From Rubrobacter calidifluminis (GTDB lineage Bacteria; Actinomycetota; Rubrobacteria; Rubrobacterales; Rubrobacteraceae): a stretch of 64,000 nt of DNA. Of this stretch, positions 59,531 through 64,000 are shown piece after piece. The notes under the pieces were generated by a model, which did not search any database, had not been told where the DNA came from, and saw only the letters and a program-made list of their open reading frames with translations. The DNA lies in NCBI RefSeq assembly GCF_028617075.1, contig NZ_JAQKGV010000006.1, forward strand, positions 62,001 through 126,000, read 5' to 3'. Each line of letters begins with the position of its first letter. Within the stretch, counting starts at the first letter, position 1. Made by a program: the position numbers and the translations under genes.

Positions 59531-60583
59531 GTGGAGGGTACAGGGAGAGTTGCCGGTGCATCCTGCGATAACGCCTGGGGTATATACTGCCGGGACAGCA
59601 GGCTGGACCGACGGGAGTTTGTGAGGTTGGGGACCGGGATGCTGATGGCTGGCATTCTATCGATGACCTCTTTCGGGTTTCTGGCCGACGGGGATGCCGA
59701 GGCCGGGGGCCTCAGCCCCCGCATAAAGCTCGGCGCCTTCACAGCGGGTCTGCCATGGGGCTTCGAAAACATCGATTCATACGCCGCTCTCACCGGGCAC
59801 GCCCCCGCCATAATCCACTGGTTCCAGGATTGGAAGATGGACTTCGACCCTTCCTACCTGGATCAGGCATCTTCGAGGGGCGCGATGCCGCTCATCACCT
59901 GGGAACCGTGGGATTGGGACGGGAGCGAGAAGAACCAGCCTCGCTATTCTCTGAGGCGCATACTTTCCGGTGCACACGACGCTTACATCATGAGCTGGGC
60001 GCGGGGAGCTGCGGCCTGGGGCAGGAGGTTCTACCTGCGCTTCGCGCCAGAGATGAATGGCGACTGGCGTCCCTGGAGTCCGGGGGTCAACGGTAACACC
60101 GCGCGCCAGTATGTGGAGGTCTGGAGAAAGCTCCACTCCATGTTCCGCCGCGCCGGTGCGACGAACGTACGCTGGGTGTGGTGTCCGATAGTACACTACG
60201 CGGGCTCCACGCCGTTCGAGAAGGTCTTCCCCGGCGACTCCTACGTCGACTGGATCGGGCTCGACGGCTACAACTGGGGCAGCCTGCACCCCTGGTCGGG
60301 ATGGCAGAGCGCGGGTGAGATCTTCTCGTGCTCCTACCGGATGGCAGCCAGACTGAGCAGTAAACCCATCATGATCCCTGAGGTAGCCTCGACCGAGCTT
60401 GGCGGGAACAAGGCACGCTGGATTGAGAGGGCGCTTCTCGAGGAGATCCCATCGCGTTTCCCGAGGGTGAAGGCCATCGTGTGGTTCGACGCGGACAAGG
60501 AGACTGACTGGCGCGTGAACTCGTCCTCCGCCTCCCTGGAGGCCTGGCGTCGGGCCGCATCCAGCCCTCTTTACCGCCGTTAG
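59531..60583 (+). CDS. Tat-exported GH26-like glycoside hydrolase
   Basis: 350 aa, GTG start 9 bp after AGAGGAGG. Twin-arginine signal (RLDRREFVRLGTGMLMAGIL, 24-43), then a TIM barrel with LRFAPEMNGDW (acid/base Glu174) and IPEVAST (nucleophile Glu284), the pattern of GH26 endo-mannanase/glucanase relatives. Under control of a cyclic-di-GMP riboswitch and next to a membrane GT2, so it most likely edits or releases the secreted polysaccharide. Confidence 0.87.
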   Translation: MEGTGRVAGASCDNAWGIYCRDSRLDRREFVRLGTGMLMAGILSMTSFGFLADGDAEAGGLSPRIKLGAFTAGLPWGFENIDSYAALTGHAPAIIHWFQDWKMDFDPSYLDQASSRGAMPLITWEPWDWDGSEKNQPRYSLRRILSGAHDAYIMSWARGAAAWGRRFYLRFAPEMNGDWRPWSPGVNGNTARQYVEVWRKLHSMFRRAGATNVRWVWCPIVHYAGSTPFEKVFPGDSYVDWIGLDGYNWGSLHPWSGWQSAGEIFSCSYRMAARLSSKPIMIPEVASTELGGNKARWIERALLEEIPSRFPRVKAIVWFDADKETDWRVNSSSASLEAWRRAASSPLYRR

Positions 60584-60784
60584 ACCCCCTTGAAACCTGC
60601 CGCAGAGCACCCGATGGAGGGACCAGCGCTCCGGGAGGTTCGAGCCGGACCCTCGGGGAGCCGGACGGATGGCATCACCCGTGTCATCCGGATCTCTTGC
60701 CGGGGAGTGTTCGTCTACTGCCAGGGCGCCGGCCAGCCCAGAAGATATCGATATCGTCGCATTGCGTTTGGCAGGGCAGCCCTT
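60584..60784. other. intergenic stretch without recognised genes
   Basis: Part of the 567-bp region between the GH26-like gene and tRNA-Arg. Frames that cross it have poor codon use and no ribosome binding sites. The ATCGATATCG-type palindrome near 60740-60760 is the only short symmetry seen. Nothing else is recognised; the small ORF at 60785-60967 is listed separately. Confidence 0.4.
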
Positions 60785-60967
60785 TCACACCCCTGCTTGC
60801 ATGGGGCTGCTCTCTTCCATGTATATCCTCGCCAGGGTGTTGGCGAGCGGCTGTTCCTGGCCGGCGAGCTTCGGAGCCATCTCGGCCAGGAGCCCTCTCC
60901 CGTTCACCATCTCGTAGCAGAGATGGCGGGGCACTCCGAGGGCCTTCACGGGATGGTTGGTGTTCAC
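60785..60967 (-). CDS. small ORF, hypothetical
   Basis: 60 aa from GTG 60967. Codons are GC-rich at third positions and the peptide is protein-like (HPVKALGVPRHLCYEMVNGR, then an amphipathic LLAEMAPKLAG and TLARIYMEES helix). No ribosome binding site and no family. It could be a real small gene or a fragment of a decayed one. Confidence 0.35.
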   Translation of the reverse strand: MNTNHPVKALGVPRHLCYEMVNGRGLLAEMAPKLAGQEQPLANTLARIYMEESSPMQAGV

Positions 60968-61150
60968 CCCCGGCGGAACCGGCCATTCCCCGTGCGCCTC
61001 TCGACGAGTGCAACGGCGTACAGACCCCGGGTTGCTTTTCTGTCTCCTTGCTTCAGCTTCCCATCTTTCAGCAAAAACCGCCGGGTGAAGGAGGGGAAGC
61101 CCCGAGAGTTGCCCTGAAAAGCAAAGCGCACTGCAAATAGGGGATAGGAG

Positions 61151-61224
<74 letters not shown>

Positions 61225-61318
61225 ACGTCCCCAATGATAACCTCCGATCCACAATTGCTCAAGGTGGGTGTTTCTTTGGGGAGGGGGTTGCGGGTATACT
61301 TGAGGGAGCGGTTGGAGG

Positions 61319-62047
61319 ATGGACGAAGGAGAGGGCTGCTCTAGTATCTTGGACGCCTCAGTTTTGTTGGTTATCGGCGATGATGAGGAGAGGCTGCGGT
61401 TGCGGCGGGCTCTTGCGGGTGAGGGCTGGAGGGTTCTTCCGGCCGGGAGCGGGGCGCAGGCGCGCCAGCTGGCCGAAAACCAGAGTTTCGACGTTGCGGT
61501 CGTGGACAACCGGCTCCCTGATGAGCGGGGCTTTCGCGTGATATCCGCGGTCCAGAAGCCCGGAGTGTCGACGGTGGCCCTGTTGCGGGACGAGGACACG
61601 ATGGAGCGCATAGTCGGGATAGAGCTCGGCGCCGACTACTACATGCGCTCACCGGTGAACCCGAGGGAGCTGGTGGCGCGCGTCAAGCAGATCTTCCGCA
61701 AGCGGGAGCTGGCGAGCAGCATCTCGGAGATCTCCGGCCGGGTAAGGGTCGGAGATCTCGAGATCGATCCCGAGCGGGTGGAGGTGCGCAAGGGGGGCAG
61801 GGAGATCCTGCTCTCCCCCAGGGAGTTCAAGCTGCTGCACACGCTGGCGCAGAGTCCGGGGAGGGTTTTTCCGCGCGATGCTTTGCTGCGCCAGGTGTGG
61901 GGCGAGGACGAGTACATAGACGAGCGCACGGTCAACGTCTACATCCAGAGGCTCAGAACCAAGCTCGGGGACAACCCGAACAACCCCAAGCTCATCGAGA
62001 CCGTGCGCGGCTTCGGCTACCGCTTCATCTCCCCGCCTCCTTCCTGA
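61319..62047 (+). CDS. OmpR/PhoB-type response regulator with atypical receiver
   Basis: 242 aa. Receiver (about 14-125) keeps the acidic pair (IGDDEE) and phosphoacceptor Asp63 (VVDNRLP), but the Thr/Ser switch position reads Leu (VALLRDED) and the invariant Lys before Pro is replaced (YYMRSPV). The C-terminal winged helix (about 140-238) is intact, ending LIETVRGFGYRF. It may act without phosphorylation or bind a small ligand. ATG directly follows GGAGG, so the true start may lie a little downstream. Next gene 11 bp away. Confidence 0.9.
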   Translation: MDEGEGCSSILDASVLLVIGDDEERLRLRRALAGEGWRVLPAGSGAQARQLAENQSFDVAVVDNRLPDERGFRVISAVQKPGVSTVALLRDEDTMERIVGIELGADYYMRSPVNPRELVARVKQIFRKRELASSISEISGRVRVGDLEIDPERVEVRKGGREILLSPREFKLLHTLAQSPGRVFPRDALLRQVWGEDEYIDERTVNVYIQRLRTKLGDNPNNPKLIETVRGFGYRFISPPPS

Positions 62048-62058
62048 GGAGGATTCAT

Positions 62059-62694
62059 GTGATCAGGTTCCGCGACCGGTCAGAGGCGGGCCAGAGGCTC
62101 GCGGAGGCTCTGGAGGCGGAATACTCCGGGCGTGCGGATGTTGTGGTCCTCGGGCTTCCGCGGGGCGGGATCGTGGTGGCGGCGGAGATCTCCTGTCGGC
62201 TGGGAGTTCCGCTGGACATGGTCGCGGTACGCAAGCTCGGCGCCCCGATGCAACCGGAGCTCGCGATAGGAGCCGTCTCGGAGGGAGGGAAGGTGCTGCT
62301 CGACAGGGACCTCATCGAGCGCCTGCGGGTCCCCGAAGAGTACGTGGAGGGCGAGGTGAAGCGCCAGAGGCGTACCCTGGAGGAGAGGCTGAGGCTATAT
62401 CGGGGGGGAAGGGAGCCAGTCCCCGTCGATGGGATGGTGTGCATCCTGGTCGACGACGGGCTCGCGACCGGGAGCACGGCGGCGGCGGCGGCCGCTTCTC
62501 TCCGAGAGAGGAACCCCGGGAAGATCGTCTTCGCGGTGCCGGTGGCGAGCGATCAGGGTTGCCTGAGGCTCAGGGGCATGGTGGACGAGATCGTCTGTCC
62601 TCAGGTGGTCCAGGATATGGGGGCGGTGGGCTACTACTACGAGCGTTTCGACCCGGTGGAGGACGAGGAGGTGATTGAGCTCCTCTCCGGCTAG
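62059..62694 (+). CDS. phosphoribosyltransferase-domain protein
   Basis: 211 aa from GTG 62059 (GAGGAGG, 6 bp). Type I PRTase fold with the PRPP loop CILVDDGLATGST, VLGLPRGGIVVAAEI and VAVRKLGAP; this variant is widespread as a stand-alone protein, sometimes fused to an alpha/beta hydrolase. Substrate unknown. In an operon with the atypical response regulator; its stop overlaps the convergent NDP-sugar synthase by 4 bp. Confidence 0.85.
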   Translation: MIRFRDRSEAGQRLAEALEAEYSGRADVVVLGLPRGGIVVAAEISCRLGVPLDMVAVRKLGAPMQPELAIGAVSEGGKVLLDRDLIERLRVPEEYVEGEVKRQRRTLEERLRLYRGGREPVPVDGMVCILVDDGLATGSTAAAAAASLRERNPGKIVFAVPVASDQGCLRLRGMVDEIVCPQVVQDMGAVGYYYERFDPVEDEEVIELLSG

Positions 62695-63725
62695 CGGGCC
62701 GCCCGGATCAGGGCGCCTCCCCGGATCGTCTCGCCCGGGCGCACGTCGTAGCTGTGCCCGACGATGCAGTCCTCGAGGTATGCTCCCTCGCCCACGCTCG
62801 AGCCCGGAAGCAGGATGCTGCTCTTTATCGTCGCGTTCGGACGGATCCAGCAGTCCGTACCCACGGTCACGTCCCCGGAGAGGGTGACGCCGCGTCCGAT
62901 CACGGCGTCCTTGCCCACGACCACGTAGCCCTCGAGCTTCGCCGTCGGGTGGATCTGGGCGTCCTCCCCGACCCAGAGGGTGCCGTTTATCTTCCTGCCC
63001 GGGATGTTCACCCGCACCTTGCCCGAGAGCACGTCGTACTGAGCCTCCCGGTAGGCCTGCAGCGTCCCGATGTCCGACCAGTAGAAGTTGCCCTGGTAGC
63101 CGACGAACCTCTCCCTGGCCTCGAGCAGCTTGGGGAAGACGTCTTTCGCGAAGTCGTAGAAGGTATCCTCGGGGATGTAGTCCAGCACCTCGGGCTCGAA
63201 GACGTAGATGCCGGTGTTGGCCAGCGTGCTTATCGCCTCTTCGGGCTCAGGTTTCTCCTGGAAGCCCAGTATGTTGCCCTCCTCGTCGATCTCCACGACC
63301 CCGAACTCCGAGGTGTCGAAGACGCGCCTGAGCGCAATGGTGGCGAGCGCTCCCTTCTCGCGGTGGAAGGCGACGAGCTCCCCGAGGTCTATGTCGGTCA
63401 GGGCGTCCCCGGAGATCACGATGAAGGTCTCCTCGAAGTGCTCCTCGAGGCGCTTGACGCCCCCCGCCGTACCGAGCAGCCTCTCCTCGCGCGAGAGGTG
63501 TATCTCCATGCCGTTTATGCGCGAGTGCTCGCCGTAGGCCCTGAGCAGCTCGTCCGCCAGGTAGTGTACGTTCGCGTAGACCTCCTCAACGCCGTGGCGG
63601 GCCAGCAGGTCGAAGATGTGCTCTATTATCGGGCGGTCCACGACCGGGGCCATCGGTTTGGGGGTCTCACCCGTGAGGGGGAACAGCCGGGTACCTTTGC
63701 CGGCAGCCAGCGCCATCGCCTTCAT
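62691..63725 (-). CDS. NDP-sugar synthase (nucleotidyltransferase plus left-handed beta-helix)
   Basis: 344 aa. Nucleotidyltransferase domain with AAGKGTRLFPLT (7-18), KPMAPV and GDALTDID, then a hexapeptide-repeat beta-helix from about 255 on (WVGEDAQIHPTAKLEGYVVVG). Sugar-1-phosphate uridylyl-, guanylyl- or thymidylyltransferase; KPMAPVVDRPIIEHI leans to mannose-1-phosphate guanylyltransferase-like. It could supply activated sugar for the glycosyltransferases in the window. Confidence 0.9.
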   Translation of the reverse strand: MKAMALAAGKGTRLFPLTGETPKPMAPVVDRPIIEHIFDLLARHGVEEVYANVHYLADELLRAYGEHSRINGMEIHLSREERLLGTAGGVKRLEEHFEETFIVISGDALTDIDLGELVAFHREKGALATIALRRVFDTSEFGVVEIDEEGNILGFQEKPEPEEAISTLANTGIYVFEPEVLDYIPEDTFYDFAKDVFPKLLEARERFVGYQGNFYWSDIGTLQAYREAQYDVLSGKVRVNIPGRKINGTLWVGEDAQIHPTAKLEGYVVVGKDAVIGRGVTLSGDVTVGTDCWIRPNATIKSSILLPGSSVGEGAYLEDCIVGHSYDVRPGETIRGGALIRAAR

Positions 63726-63794
63726 GTGTCGGGGCTCCTCTTGATCCTGACTCTAAACATGCAGTCTTTCATCGCGTGATCTAATATTCCCTCC

Positions 63795-64000
63795 GTGCAT
63801 AGCGGAACTTTACAACGGCTCTTCCCCGCGGCCAAGCTCGACGAGCCACTGAGCCGGTACACCGCCTGGAAGATAGGCGGACCGGCCGATGCCCTCCTCG
63901 AGCCGCGCAGCGTCGAGGAGTTCCTGGAGGCGCTCGAGAGGGCGCGCGAACACGGCATCCCGGTGACGGTCCTCGGCGGCGGCACGAACGTCCTGGTGCG
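63795..64000 (+). CDS. murB: UDP-N-acetylenolpyruvoylglucosamine reductase MurB (N-terminal part)
   Basis: 68 codons visible, cut by the window end. SRYTAWKIGGPADALLEP and VTVLGGGTNVLVR are the conserved FAD-binding blocks at the MurB N-terminus. Second committed step of peptidoglycan precursor synthesis. GTG start at 63795; divergent from the NDP-sugar synthase. Confidence 0.93.
   Translation, partial: MHSGTLQRLFPAAKLDEPLSRYTAWKIGGPADALLEPRSVEEFLEALERAREHGIPVTVLGGGTNVLV

Overview
The window is GC-rich, gene-dense DNA with many GTG and TTG starts, few mobile features and long runs of genes that overlap by 4 bp. The gene content (ArsR-type mercury regulator, Asp23/AmaP stress cluster, LLM-type organosulfur monooxygenases, MsiK-style sugar ABC operons lacking their own ATPase, leucine dehydrogenase) fits a free-living, probably thermophilic actinomycete of the Rubrobacter type. 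The organism is an inference from gene content; no rRNA is present. I saw no CRISPR array, prophage or insertion sequence.

Layout. 1-5164: mercury resistance on the minus strand (merA, merB, an ArsR-type regulator, a MerE-like transporter, a TlpA-like thioredoxin lipoprotein and a CcdA-like protein cut by the window edge), plus a second disulfide reductase; both reductase promoters carry the same 16-bp operator. 5260-8560: branched-chain 2-oxoacid dehydrogenase E1alpha/E1beta/E2, with no E3 gene of its own. 8557-12448: sulfate ABC transporter. 12504-17347: a tightly overlapping five-gene operon (metal-dependent hydrolase, Rieske ferredoxin, sulfite oxidase-type molybdoenzyme, Stf0-type sulfotransferase, sulfatase). 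17363-28992: an arabinan/L-arabinose system (GH127 beta-L-arabinofuranosidase, sugar ABC importer, AraA, AraD, AraB, AraC-type regulator, GH63-like hydrolase) tied together by a 47-bp promoter element present upstream of both minus-strand operons. 29042-35846: PEP mutase/isocitrate lyase family enzyme, leucine dehydrogenase, an unknown protein, a bifunctional-nuclease-type protein, tRNA-Ile, a TIM-barrel sugar isomerase and a GT-C membrane glycosyltransferase.

35862-43555: a glycosyltransferase carrying a canonical MshEN cyclic-di-GMP-binding domain; an Asp23/AmaP/DUF2273/CsbD/GlsB envelope and general-stress cluster; an ECF sigma factor with its probable anti-sigma factor and a MscS-type channel. 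43671-45905: an unassigned structured leader, a secreted protein and a Bcr/CflA-type drug exporter. 46141-51690: an organosulfur assimilation operon (free-standing EF-Ts-like domain, SfnG-like monooxygenase, FMN reductases, an FAD protein, SsuD-like monooxygenase) closed by two terminators. 51763-57058: membrane proteins, an APC permease, an MHS-family transporter and an SDR enzyme.

57172-64000: orphan NarL-type regulator, a tiny LPETG protein, a membrane GT2 glycosyltransferase and, divergently, a cyclic-di-GMP-I riboswitch whose downstream hairpin hides the ribosome binding site of a Tat-exported GH26-like hydrolase; then tRNA-Arg, an OmpR-type regulator with a degenerate receiver, a phosphoribosyltransferase, an NDP-sugar synthase and the start of murB. 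Main themes: sulfur acquisition (sulfate uptake, sulfate ester cleavage and formation, sulfonates and sulfones), arabinose-polymer use, mercury detoxification, and cyclic-di-GMP-controlled extracellular polysaccharide.
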